This document shows, piece by piece, positions 1 to 6,250 of a stretch of DNA of 6,387 nucleotides. Each line of letters begins with the position of its first letter. Within the stretch, counting starts at the first letter, position 1. The notes under the pieces were generated by a model. The model saw only the letters and a program-made list of their open reading frames with translations, had not been told where the DNA came from and ran no database searches. The translations under genes and the position numbers were made by a program. This DNA is from an uncultured bacterium (GTDB lineage: Bacteria; Actinomycetota; Coriobacteriia; Coriobacteriales; Eggerthellaceae): positions 1 through 6,387 of the forward strand of contig CANSQW010000080.1 of assembly GCA_947649215.1 (NCBI GenBank), in the 5' to 3' direction.

Positions 1-1
1 C

Positions 2-603
<602 letters not shown>

Positions 604-604
<1 letters not shown>

Positions 605-1038
605 TGGCAACCCTTCGCTGCACGGTGGCCATTCCCACCCGCGAGCTGTTCTCCGGTGAGATCCACTACGCGTCGGTCCCCGGCGCGGAAGGCGGCTACG
701 GCGTCCTGCCGGGGCACGAGATGCTCGTGTCCGCGGACAAGCAGGGCGTGCTGACCCTCTGGCTGGACGAGGCCGGCAACGACCGGCGCCGCTTCCTGCT
801 CTACGAGGGCGCGGCCCAGGTGTATCGCGACACGCTGACGGTGCTCGGCCGCTTCGGCACCGACCTCGACACGCTTGACGTCGAGGAGGTCAAGGAGAAG
901 GCCGAGGCCCTGCGCCAGCAGATCGAGGATCTGCAGGGCCAGGACAACGAGCAGGCCCGCGTGGCCCTGGAGAACTGCCAGAACCACATGGCGTGGTACG
1001 ACCTGCAGCTCAAGGTGGCAAGCGAGGCCGCCCAGTAA
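604..1038 (+). CDS. atpC: F1F0 ATP synthase subunit epsilon
   Basis: Epsilon is part of the central rotor stalk with gamma. It couples F1 to the membrane ring and can inhibit ATP hydrolysis through its C-terminal helices. The protein is 144 aa, close to the usual 130-145. Residues 1 to about 87 match the N-terminal beta-sandwich: the start MATLRCTVAIPTRELFSGE, the conserved GGYGVLPGHEMLVS and the YEGAAQVYRDTLTVLG strand pair. Residues from about 90 (LDTLDVEEVKEKAEALRQQ) to the end form the predicted two-helix C-terminal domain. The ATG overlaps the atpD stop by one base, and AAGGA at 590-594 supplies a Shine-Dalgarno sequence 9 nt upstream. It is the last gene of the atp operon here, being followed by hairpins and a probable terminator. 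Epsilon sequences diverge quickly, but position and motifs leave little doubt. Confidence 0.96.
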
Positions 1039-1040
1039 TA

Positions 1041-1056
1041 CTCTTTTCCGAAAGAG
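1041..1056 (+). other. Small hairpin directly after the atpC stop
   Basis: CTCTTT (1041-1046) pairs perfectly with AAAGAG (1051-1056) around the four-base loop TCCG. It starts two bases after the atpC stop codon and sits just upstream of the stronger terminator stem. It may stabilise the 3' end of the atp mRNA or help termination. The 6-bp stem is short, so function is uncertain. Confidence 0.45.
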
Positions 1057-1064
1057 CCTGTTTG

Positions 1065-1100
1065 AAGGGGACGCTCCATCCGGGGCGTCCCCTTTGAGTT
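1065..1100 (+). terminator. Probable intrinsic terminator of the atp operon
   Basis: AAGGGGACGC (1065-1074) and GCGTCCCCTT (1085-1094) form a perfect 10-bp stem with a 10-nt loop. The tail reads TTTGAGTTT, so the U-tract is interrupted and weaker than a textbook terminator. Its position 27 bases after atpC and before a separate promoter-like element fits the end of the ATP synthase transcription unit. Confidence 0.7.
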
Positions 1101-1158
1101 TGGGGCGGCGGGGGAGGGCGCCGGCGGGCTTTCGCTCAATCTCCATGGTTTGTTCGGG

Positions 1159-1174
1159 GGCGGCATGGCGGCAT
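1159..1174 (+). repeat. Tandem 8-bp duplication GGCGGCAT x2
   Basis: GGCGGCAT occurs twice in immediate succession (1159-1166 and 1167-1174). It ends three bases before the candidate extended -10 element of dnaE and so covers the place where a -35 box would lie. It could be a chance GC-rich duplication or part of a regulatory site. Confidence 0.5.
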
Positions 1175-1177
1175 TGC

Positions 1178-1186
1178 TGGTATCAT
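1178..1186 (+). promoter_or_regulatory. Candidate extended -10 promoter for dnaE
   Basis: TGGTATCAT matches the extended -10 pattern (TGn followed by TATCAT, five of six bases of TATAAT). It is the most AT-rich promoter-like box between the atp terminator and dnaE. No -35 hexamer is recognisable 16-18 bases upstream, where the sequence is G-rich. Transcription would start near 1193, giving a leader of about 70 bases. This is inferred from one motif. Confidence 0.4.
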
Positions 1187-1261
1187 GGCTTACCGAAAAA
1201 TCCCCCGCGCCCATCCCACCTCAAACGCATCCCGGCGCTCGAACCATTGCGAGGCGCATCC

Positions 1262-4200
1262 ATGGCATTCGTCCATTTGCACAATCACACCGAGTATTCC
1301 CTGCTCGACGGCTTGACGCACATCAAGGACATGGTCCGGCGCGCCGCCGACCTGGATATGCCGGCGGTGGCCGTCACCGACCACGGCGTCATGTCCGGCA
1401 TGGTGGAGCTCTCCGACGCCTGCGACGCGGTGGAGGCGGAGACGGGCAAGCGCGTGAAGCCCATCTTCGGCTGCGAGGTGTACTTCACCACCGACGAGAG
1501 CCTGCGCAAGGACGTGAAGCCCAAGCTCTACCACCTGCTGCTGCTCGCCAAGACCAACGAGGGCTACCACAACCTGCTGAAGCTCGTGAGCGAGTCTCAC
1601 GTGGACAACTTCTACTACAAGCCGCGCACCACCTTCTCCATGCTGCAGAAGTACGGGCACGGCATCATCGGCTCGTCTGCCTGCATCGCCGGCATCATCC
1701 CCAAGCTGCTCGACGACCGCCGCTTTGAGGACGCCGTCGAGTGGGCCCGGAAGTTCGCCAGCTGCTTCGATGAGGGTGACTTCTACATCGAGCTGCAGGA
1801 CCAGGGGCTGCGCACCGACGCGGGCTTCACCCAGAACGAGCTCAACCACCAGCTCACCCGCGTGGCCCAAGAGGCCGGCCTCAAGACCATCGCCACCAAC
1901 GACTTCCACTACCTCACCAAGGAAGACGCGCGCGCTCAGGACATCATGCTGTGCATCGGCACCGGCTCCCTCATCAACGAGGAGAAGCGCATGAAGTTCG
2001 AGAACGACCAGTTCTACATGAAGACCGAGGAGGAGATGCGCGCGGCGCTCGCCGACTTCCCCGAGGCGTGCGACAACACGGTGGAGCTGGCCGCGAAGTG
2101 CGACGTGGTGCTCGAGCGCGACTCCATCCTGCCGCGCTTTCCCCTGCCCGAGGGCGAGACCGAGGAGTCGTGGTTCCGCAAGCGCGTGCAGGAGGGCCTC
2201 GTCAAGCGCTACGGCGACCCGGTGCCCCAGGAGGCCCAGGAGCGCGCCGACTACGAGATGTCCGTCATCATCCAGCAGGGCTTCCCGGCGTACTTCCTCA
2301 TCGTGCAGGAGTACATCGAGTGGGCGCGCTCCCAGGGCATCGGCGTGGGGCCGGGCCGCGGCTCGGCCGCCGGCGCCATCGTGGCCTACGCCATGGGCAT
2401 CACCGACCTCGACCCGCTGAGCAACGGCCTGCTGTTCGAGCGCTTCCTCTCGCCCGAGCGCGTGGAGATGCCCGATATCGACGTCGACTTCGAGCAGGGC
2501 CGCCGCGAAGAGGTCATCAACCACATCAAGGACGTCTACGGCGAGGATCACGTCTCCCAGGTGATCACCTTCGGCACGCTCCAGGCCAAGAACGCCGTGC
2601 GCGACACGGCGCGCGTGCTGTCGGGCACCCTCAACCTGGGCGCCGGCCTCTCGGCCGATGATGCGCGCAAGGCCGCCTATGGCCTGGGCGACCGCATCTG
2701 CAAGATGATCGGCGACGAGCTGGGCATCACCATCGACAAGGCTCTGGAGACCAACCCCGACCTGAAGAAGGCCTACGAGGGCGAGGAGGACGTCAAGACC
2801 ATCATCGACGCCGCCCGCTCCATCGAGGGCCACGTGCGCGGCGAGGGCGTGCACGCCTGCGCCACCATCATCTGCCGCGACCCCATGAGCGATCACGTGC
2901 CCATGAAGCGCGACACCAAGGGCGGCGGCATCATCACCCAGTACGACGGCCACTATACGCCCGACCTGGGCCTGCTGAAGATGGACTTCCTCGGTCTGCG
3001 CACCTTGGACGTGCTGTCCATTGCCTGCAAGAACATCCTGGAGCGCACCGGCGAGAAGATCATCCCCGAGGAGATTCCCACCGACGACGCCCTGGCCTTC
3101 AAGCTCATGCAGTCCGGCAACATGGACGGCCTGTTCCAGGTGGAGGGCAGCCTGTACGTGAGTCTGTTCAAGCGCCTGCCTCCCACGCGCTTCTCCGACG
3201 TCGTGGCCTCCATCGCGCTGAACCGCCCGGGCCCGCTTGAGTCCGGCATGGTGGAGGACTACATCATGGTGGCCTCGGGCAAGACGCCCGCGCACTACTA
3301 CGACGATCGCCTGCGACCTATTCTGGAAGAGACCTTCGGCACTATGGTCTACCAAGAGCAGATCATGCAGGTGTCCATGGCCATGTCCGGCTTCTCGGCC
3401 GGCAAGGCCGACAAGCTGCGCAAGGCCATGGGCAAGAAGAAGATCGACGTCATGCGCCAGCTCCAGGAGGACTGGAACACCGGCGCGGTGGAGAACGGCT
3501 TCTCGCTCGACATCGCCAAGCAGATCTGGGAGGACGCGGAGAAGTTCGCGAAGTACGCCTTCAACAAGTCGCACTCGGCCGCCTATGCCATCCTCGTGAT
3601 GCGCACGGCCTACCTGAAGGCGCACTATCCCAACGACTTCATGGCCGCGGTGCTCACCAGCTACATGGGCAACACCGACCGCCTCATCCGCTACATCGCC
3701 AGCTGCAACCACAACGGCACGCCGGTGCTGCCGCCTGACATCAACTCGTCGCGCGCGGAGTTCACGCCGGTCGAGGAGGGCATCCGCTTCGGCCTGGTGG
3801 GCGTGCGCGGCATCGGGCGCGCCGTGGCTGATGCCATCATCGCCGAGCGCGAGGCGAACGGGCCCTTCCCCTCGCTGCATGACTTCGTGAACCGCGTGGA
3901 CGCCAAGTGCTACAACCGCAAGGCGCTCGAGGCCCTCATCAAGGGCGGCGCCTTCGACTCGACGGGCTACACGCGCAAGCAGATGATGCACTTCGTGGAG
4001 GACACGCCGCTGCTCGAGGGCGCGGCCAAGCGCCAGAAAGACCGCGACGCGGGGCAGGTGTCGATGTTCGACATGTTCGCCGACGACGCTGACTCGGGCT
4101 TCCAGGAGGAGGTGCCCGAGCCTGACGGCGTGGAGTGGGACAAGCGCACGAAGCTTGCCTACGAGAAGGAGATCATGGGCATCTACGTGTCCGAGCACCC

Positions 4201-4768
4201 GCTGCAGCCCTACGAGGGCCTGCTCTCCCGCATGACGAAGTTCGCCCTGGCCGACCTGGCCGAGCGCACCAAGGAGATCAAGTCGGCCGTGTTCGTGGGC
4301 ATGGTGTCCAACGTGGTGGTCAAGCTGACGAAGCGCGGCACCAAGATGGCCACCTTCACGCTTGAGGACACGACGGGCCACGTGGAGTGCATCTGCTTCA
4401 AGTACGACGAGAACGCCGCCGCCATCCAGGACGACGCCATCGTGAAGGTGAAGGGCAAGTTCGAGGTCAACGACCGCGGCAGCCAGATCATGGCCTTCGA
4501 GATGGAGGCCATCGAGCTGCGGGAGGAGGACGCGCTGCCCTCGCACCTGGAGCTGCGGGTGTCCTCGGCTGAGTTCAACCAGACGAAGTCGCTGCGGCTC
4601 AACCGCATCCTCCAGTCCTATCCGGGGCGCGATGGCGTGGTGCTGTTCGTGAACCAGGCCGACGGCCGGCGCTTCCGCGCCGAGCTGCCGGTAACGGTGG
4701 ACGCCCGCTCGCCGGTGATGCGCTCGGAGATCCAGGAGCTCTTCGGGCGATCCGTGATGATCGCGTAG
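1262..4768 (+). CDS. dnaE: DNA polymerase III subunit alpha (replicative DNA polymerase)
   Basis: This is the polymerase subunit of the replicative holoenzyme, 1168 aa against 1160 in E. coli. The ATG at 1262 begins MAFVHLHNHTEYSLLDG, the canonical N-terminus, and has GAGG at 1251-1254 seven bases upstream. The open frame continues upstream to 875, but that part is an atpC shadow. Residues 1 to about 280 form the PHP domain with all nine expected metal ligands: H7, H9, D16, H41, E72, H91, C141, D214, H216. The polymerase core follows: GPGRGSAAG (363-371), catalytic PDIDVDF (404-410), the third catalytic aspartate in KMDFLGL (573-579), ALNRPGP (652-658), VYQEQ (696-700) and FNKSHSAAYA (767-776). 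A helix-hairpin-helix region lies around 842-900 (GLVGVRGIG). QVSMF (932-936) fits the internal beta-clamp-binding motif, and an OB fold (about 1006-1085) and C-terminal tau-binding-type domain complete the protein. No truncation or insertion is evident. Confidence 0.98.
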   Translation: MAFVHLHNHTEYSLLDGLTHIKDMVRRAADLDMPAVAVTDHGVMSGMVELSDACDAVEAETGKRVKPIFGCEVYFTTDESLRKDVKPKLYHLLLLAKTNEGYHNLLKLVSESHVDNFYYKPRTTFSMLQKYGHGIIGSSACIAGIIPKLLDDRRFEDAVEWARKFASCFDEGDFYIELQDQGLRTDAGFTQNELNHQLTRVAQEAGLKTIATNDFHYLTKEDARAQDIMLCIGTGSLINEEKRMKFENDQFYMKTEEEMRAALADFPEACDNTVELAAKCDVVLERDSILPRFPLPEGETEESWFRKRVQEGLVKRYGDPVPQEAQERADYEMSVIIQQGFPAYFLIVQEYIEWARSQGIGVGPGRGSAAGAIVAYAMGITDLDPLSNGLLFERFLSPERVEMPDIDVDFEQGRREEVINHIKDVYGEDHVSQVITFGTLQAKNAVRDTARVLSGTLNLGAGLSADDARKAAYGLGDRICKMIGDELGITIDKALETNPDLKKAYEGEEDVKTIIDAARSIEGHVRGEGVHACATIICRDPMSDHVPMKRDTKGGGIITQYDGHYTPDLGLLKMDFLGLRTLDVLSIACKNILERTGEKIIPEEIPTDDALAFKLMQSGNMDGLFQVEGSLYVSLFKRLPPTRFSDVVASIALNRPGPLESGMVEDYIMVASGKTPAHYYDDRLRPILEETFGTMVYQEQIMQVSMAMSGFSAGKADKLRKAMGKKKIDVMRQLQEDWNTGAVENGFSLDIAKQIWEDAEKFAKYAFNKSHSAAYAILVMRTAYLKAHYPNDFMAAVLTSYMGNTDRLIRYIASCNHNGTPVLPPDINSSRAEFTPVEEGIRFGLVGVRGIGRAVADAIIAEREANGPFPSLHDFVNRVDAKCYNRKALEALIKGGAFDSTGYTRKQMMHFVEDTPLLEGAAKRQKDRDAGQVSMFDMFADDADSGFQEEVPEPDGVEWDKRTKLAYEKEIMGIYVSEHPLQPYEGLLSRMTKFALADLAERTKEIKSAVFVGMVSNVVVKLTKRGTKMATFTLEDTTGHVECICFKYDENAAAIQDDAIVKVKGKFEVNDRGSQIMAFEMEAIELREEDALPSHLELRVSSAEFNQTKSLRLNRILQSYPGRDGVVLFVNQADGRRFRAELPVTVDARSPVMRSEIQELFGRSVMIA

Positions 4769-4801
4769 GGGAGGGGCGAGGCCGCCAGATGCTGATCGCG
4801 A

Positions 4802-4832
4802 GGGGGCCGCCGGCGGAGAGCCGGCGGCCCCC
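4802..4832 (+). terminator. Strong stem-loop, probable dnaE terminator
   Basis: A perfect 13-bp, all-G/C stem (4802-4814 with 4820-4832) closes a 5-nt GGAGA loop, 33 bases after the dnaE stop. The following bases (ACGTCGCGTCGTTGT) contain no run of T. It therefore resembles the U-poor stem-loop terminators seen in high-GC bacteria, not the classic type. It is symmetrical and could act on either strand. Confidence 0.65.
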
Positions 4833-4920
4833 ACGTCGCGTCGTTGTGCGATCCGGCGGTGGGGCGGGCTGGGGCAGGCCGTCGCTTCCCCGGCTGGCAG
4901 CGGAGCGTGCGGGCGCGCCG

Positions 4921-4934
4921 GCGCCTTCGGGCGC
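4921..4934 (+). other. UUCG-tetraloop hairpin
   Basis: GCGCC (4921-4925) and GGCGC (4930-4934) enclose TTCG, giving the exceptionally stable C(UUCG)G tetraloop if transcribed from the + strand. An outer G-T wobble (4920/4935) can extend it. It lies 18 bases before the left arm of the inverted-repeat element. Confidence 0.45.
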
Positions 4935-4951
4935 TCAAACGGCGCTCTGAC
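4930..4951 (+). repeat. Imperfect 11-bp tandem repeat
   Basis: GGCGCTCAAAC (4930-4940) is followed directly by GGCGCTCTGAC (4941-4951), with 9 of 11 positions identical. The 11-bp period is about one DNA helical turn. It directly abuts the inverted-repeat element. No function can be assigned. Confidence 0.4.
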
Positions 4952-4952
4952 G

Positions 4953-5112
4953 GCGAGAAAGAGCGGCTTTGCATGCTCGGGGGCTGCCGCCGGGCGTTTC
5001 GCCCGGGCTCGATGGAGGTAAAACCCCAGGTGGCGGCATCTCGTTGACCCCCTTGAGGTCGCCGGCGCGCTTCGGCGCGCTCCGCTCACCATGCAAAGCC
5101 GCACTTTTTCGC
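4953..5112. repeat. 160-bp element bounded by 23-nt inverted repeats (repeat element or structured RNA)
   Basis: The arm at 4953-4975 is complementary to 5090-5112. The innermost 13 bases are perfect (GCGGCTTTGCATG against CATGCAAAGCCGC), and the full 23 hold one A/A mismatch (4962/5103) and one G-T wobble (4957/5108). The 114 bases between fold further. TGCCGCC (4985-4991) pairs with GGCGGCA (5032-5038) around a GGGCG-TTT-CGCCC hairpin, and GCGCGC-TTCG-GCGCGC (5065-5080) forms a UUCG hairpin. The trinucleotide TGA lies outside both ends (4948-4950 and 5113-5115) and could be a 3-bp target duplication, but that is weak. No transposase is encoded. Candidates are a palindromic dispersed repeat, a non-autonomous mobile element, or a structured RNA. 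The inverted repeat is directly visible; the identity is not. Confidence 0.6.
5065..5080 (+). other. GCGCGC-UUCG hairpin inside the inverted-repeat element
   Basis: GCGCGC (5065-5070), TTCG (5071-5074) and GCGCGC (5075-5080) give a perfect 6-bp stem closed by the C(UUCG)G tetraloop. The loop is of the stable type only when read from the + strand, which slightly favours a + strand transcript if this is an RNA structure. Confidence 0.5.
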
Positions 5113-5135
5113 TGAGAAACGGGGGACTTTTTCGC
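5103..5135 (+). repeat. 10-bp direct repeat ACTTTTTCGC, 23 bp apart
   Basis: ACTTTTTCGC occurs at 5103-5112, inside the right arm of the inverted repeat, and identically at 5126-5135, in the -35 region of the candidate truA promoter. The 23-bp period is close to two helical turns, a spacing that would suit binding of one protein to one face of the DNA. It could equally be a remnant of repeat-element duplication. Confidence 0.5.
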
Positions 5136-5157
5136 CCGCGCCCCTTTGCGGTACAAT
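5128..5157 (+). promoter_or_regulatory. Candidate truA promoter
   Basis: TACAAT (5152-5157) matches five of six bases of the sigma-70 -10 consensus and lies in a rare AT-rich patch (GTACAATAGATAGG). The -35 position 18 bases upstream is T-rich (TTTTTC, 5128-5133) and a poor match to TTGACA. The predicted start near 5164 leaves a leader of about 75 bases before truA. The -10 assignment is reasonable and the -35 is weak. Confidence 0.5.
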
Positions 5158-5201
5158 AGATAGGCCTTTAGCTTAACGACCCACTGAAACGCAGCCCGCT
5201 G

Positions 5202-5222
5202 CCTTCGCCCCTTGGGCGGAGG
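5202..5222 (+). promoter_or_regulatory. Leader hairpin just upstream of the truA ribosome binding site
   Basis: CCTTCGCCC (5202-5210) pairs with GGGCGGAGG (5214-5222) over nine positions, including one U-G wobble, around the tight loop CTT. The stem ends four bases before the Shine-Dalgarno AAAGGAG. It could influence ribosome access or protect the transcript's 5' end. It is not followed by a T-run, so it is not an obvious attenuator. Confidence 0.45.
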
Positions 5223-5226
5223 TTCC

Positions 5227-5233
5227 AAAGGAG
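5227..5233 (+). promoter_or_regulatory. Strong ribosome binding site fixing the truA TTG start
   Basis: AAAGGAG is a near-perfect Shine-Dalgarno sequence and lies six bases before TTG at 5240. It decides the start codon: no in-frame ATG occurs near the N-terminus of the TruA fold. Confidence 0.8.
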
Positions 5234-5239
5234 AACCCC

Positions 5240-6250
5240 TTGCCGGATCACGCATCCGTCCATAGCGGCGTATCCGCCGCTCCCTCGAGGCCCTCGCTTG
5301 CCGAGCGTGCGGCTGCCTGCCCCCATGATGCGACGTTCGCGCTCCAGGTGGCCTATGACGGCGCGCCCTTCGCCGGGTTCGCGCGTCAGCCTGGCCAGCT
5401 CACCGTGCAGGGCGAGCTGGAGCGGGCGCTTTCCGTGCTGCTGCGCCGCGAGGTGCCCACCGTCTGCGCCGGGCGTACCGACGCCGGCGTGCACGCGCGC
5501 GGACAGGTGGTGAGCTTCGACGCCGATGTCGCCGAGCTGGCCGGGCGCACGGCGCGCAGCCTCCAGCGCTCGCTCAACGCACTCGTGGACGACCGCTTGG
5601 CCGTGAGCCGGGTGGTCGCCGCGCCGCGCGGGTTCTCCGCGCGCTTCGATGCGGTGGAGCGCGAGTACCGCTACCTGCTGTTCACCGAGCCGTTCCGGCC
5701 AGTGCTGTTCGCCGACCGCGCCTGGGCCGTGGGCAAGCCGCTCGACCTGGACGCCATGGGCGCTGCGGCCGCCCATCTGGTGGGTGAGCACGACTTCAAG
5801 AGCTTCTGCCTGGCCGCGTCGGCCGCAGGCAAGCCCACCACGCGGTTCGTTCGCGAGGTGGCGGTGGAGCCGGCTGAGGTAGCGGGGGAGCCGGCCGTGG
5901 TCGTGCGCGTCGTCGGCAACGCGTTTCTCCACTCCATGGTGCGCACCATGGTGGGAACGCTCGTGGCCGTGGGGCTTGGGCGCCGGGGGCCGGACTGGAC
6001 GGCCGAGGTGCTTGCTGCCCGCGATCGCTCGGCTGCCGGCGAGAACGCGCCGGCCCAGGGGCTTGTGTTCTGGCGCGTCGCCTACGAGGGCGCCCTGGGC
6101 CGCCTGCTTGGCGGCGGCGACGCCTGGGAGCGGGCGCCGTGGCCGTGCTTCGGCGCGGATGCGCCCACGCCGGCGTCCAGTGGCGCGGGAGGCGCCGACG
6201 GAGACGTGCGGGCCCGGACGGGCCACGCGTCGGAGGGAGGGGAGCGCTGA
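5240..6250 (+). CDS. truA: tRNA pseudouridine(38-40) synthase TruA
   Basis: TruA isomerises uridines 38, 39 and 40 in the anticodon arm of many tRNAs to pseudouridine in the cytoplasm. The 336-aa protein has the signature GRTDAGVHA (78-86), whose Asp81 is the catalytic nucleophile of the family. Also present are VAYDGAPFAGFARQ (37-50), TVQGELERAL (55-64), FSARFDA (132-138), REYRY (141-145), GEHDFKSFC (182-190) and GNAFLHSMVRTMVGTL (226-241), all typical TruA blocks. Translation begins at TTG behind AAAGGAG. The core is preceded by about 31 residues that do not look like TruA and followed by a tail of about 50 Gly/Ala/Pro-rich, probably disordered residues. This makes it longer than the roughly 270-aa E. 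coli protein. The TGA stop overlaps the next gene's ATG by one base, implying co-translation. The assignment is secure; the role of the extensions is unknown. Confidence 0.96.
   Translation: MPDHASVHSGVSAAPSRPSLAERAAACPHDATFALQVAYDGAPFAGFARQPGQLTVQGELERALSVLLRREVPTVCAGRTDAGVHARGQVVSFDADVAELAGRTARSLQRSLNALVDDRLAVSRVVAAPRGFSARFDAVEREYRYLLFTEPFRPVLFADRAWAVGKPLDLDAMGAAAAHLVGEHDFKSFCLAASAAGKPTTRFVREVAVEPAEVAGEPAVVVRVVGNAFLHSMVRTMVGTLVAVGLGRRGPDWTAEVLAARDRSAAGENAPAQGLVFWRVAYEGALGRLLGGGDAWERAPWPCFGADAPTPASSGAGGADGDVRARTGHASEGGER

Larger units (their letters stand above)
4769..5239 (+). other. 471-bp dnaE-truA intergenic region
   Basis: This gene-free stretch is unusually long and rich in secondary structure. 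In order it holds a 13-bp terminator stem after dnaE, a GC-rich spacer with one UUCG hairpin and an imperfect 11-bp tandem repeat, and an inverted-repeat-bounded element (4953-5112) with internal hairpins. A 10-bp direct repeat, a -10-like box at 5152, a leader hairpin and the truA ribosome binding site follow. Open frames crossing it on both strands are arginine- or proline-rich and lack good starts, so I see no convincing protein-coding gene here. Confidence 0.8.

Noticed and set aside
875..1261. Possible 129-residue N-terminal extension of DnaE
   Set aside because: The extension overlaps atpC in another frame, passes through the terminator stem and is arginine-rich. MAFVHLHNHTEYSLLDG at 1262 is the normal DnaE N-terminus with its own GAGG.
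4844..5047. Small + strand open frame in the dnaE-truA gap (67 codons, GTG start)
   Set aside because: No Shine-Dalgarno, strongly arginine-rich composition, and it runs through the left arm and hairpins of the inverted-repeat element.
5090..5102. GCAAAGCC within the right arm, reminiscent of a conserved piece of c-di-GMP-I riboswitches
   Set aside because: The other required conserved segments and spacing are absent, and the segment is fully explained as one arm of the inverted repeat.
1190..5104. Very long open frame on the minus strand (about 1300 codons)
   Set aside because: It is antisense to dnaE and open only because high-GC codon use removes stops from that frame. Its translation is a biased His/Val/Leu/Ala/Gly mixture with no recognisable domain.
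4953..5112. tRNA or other standard RNA gene within the structured element
   Set aside because: No acceptor stem with T-loop (GTTCGAATC-like) sequence or anticodon-arm geometry could be found.
4935..5255. Minus-strand open frame of 106 codons across the inverted-repeat element
   Set aside because: Its start lies inside truA, it shows no domain, and its Pro/Arg/Ser-rich translation looks like read-through of the repeat.
5168..6226. Long minus-strand open frame opposite truA
   Set aside because: The + strand encodes unmistakable TruA motifs; the antisense product is His/Gly/Arg-rich and unrecognisable.
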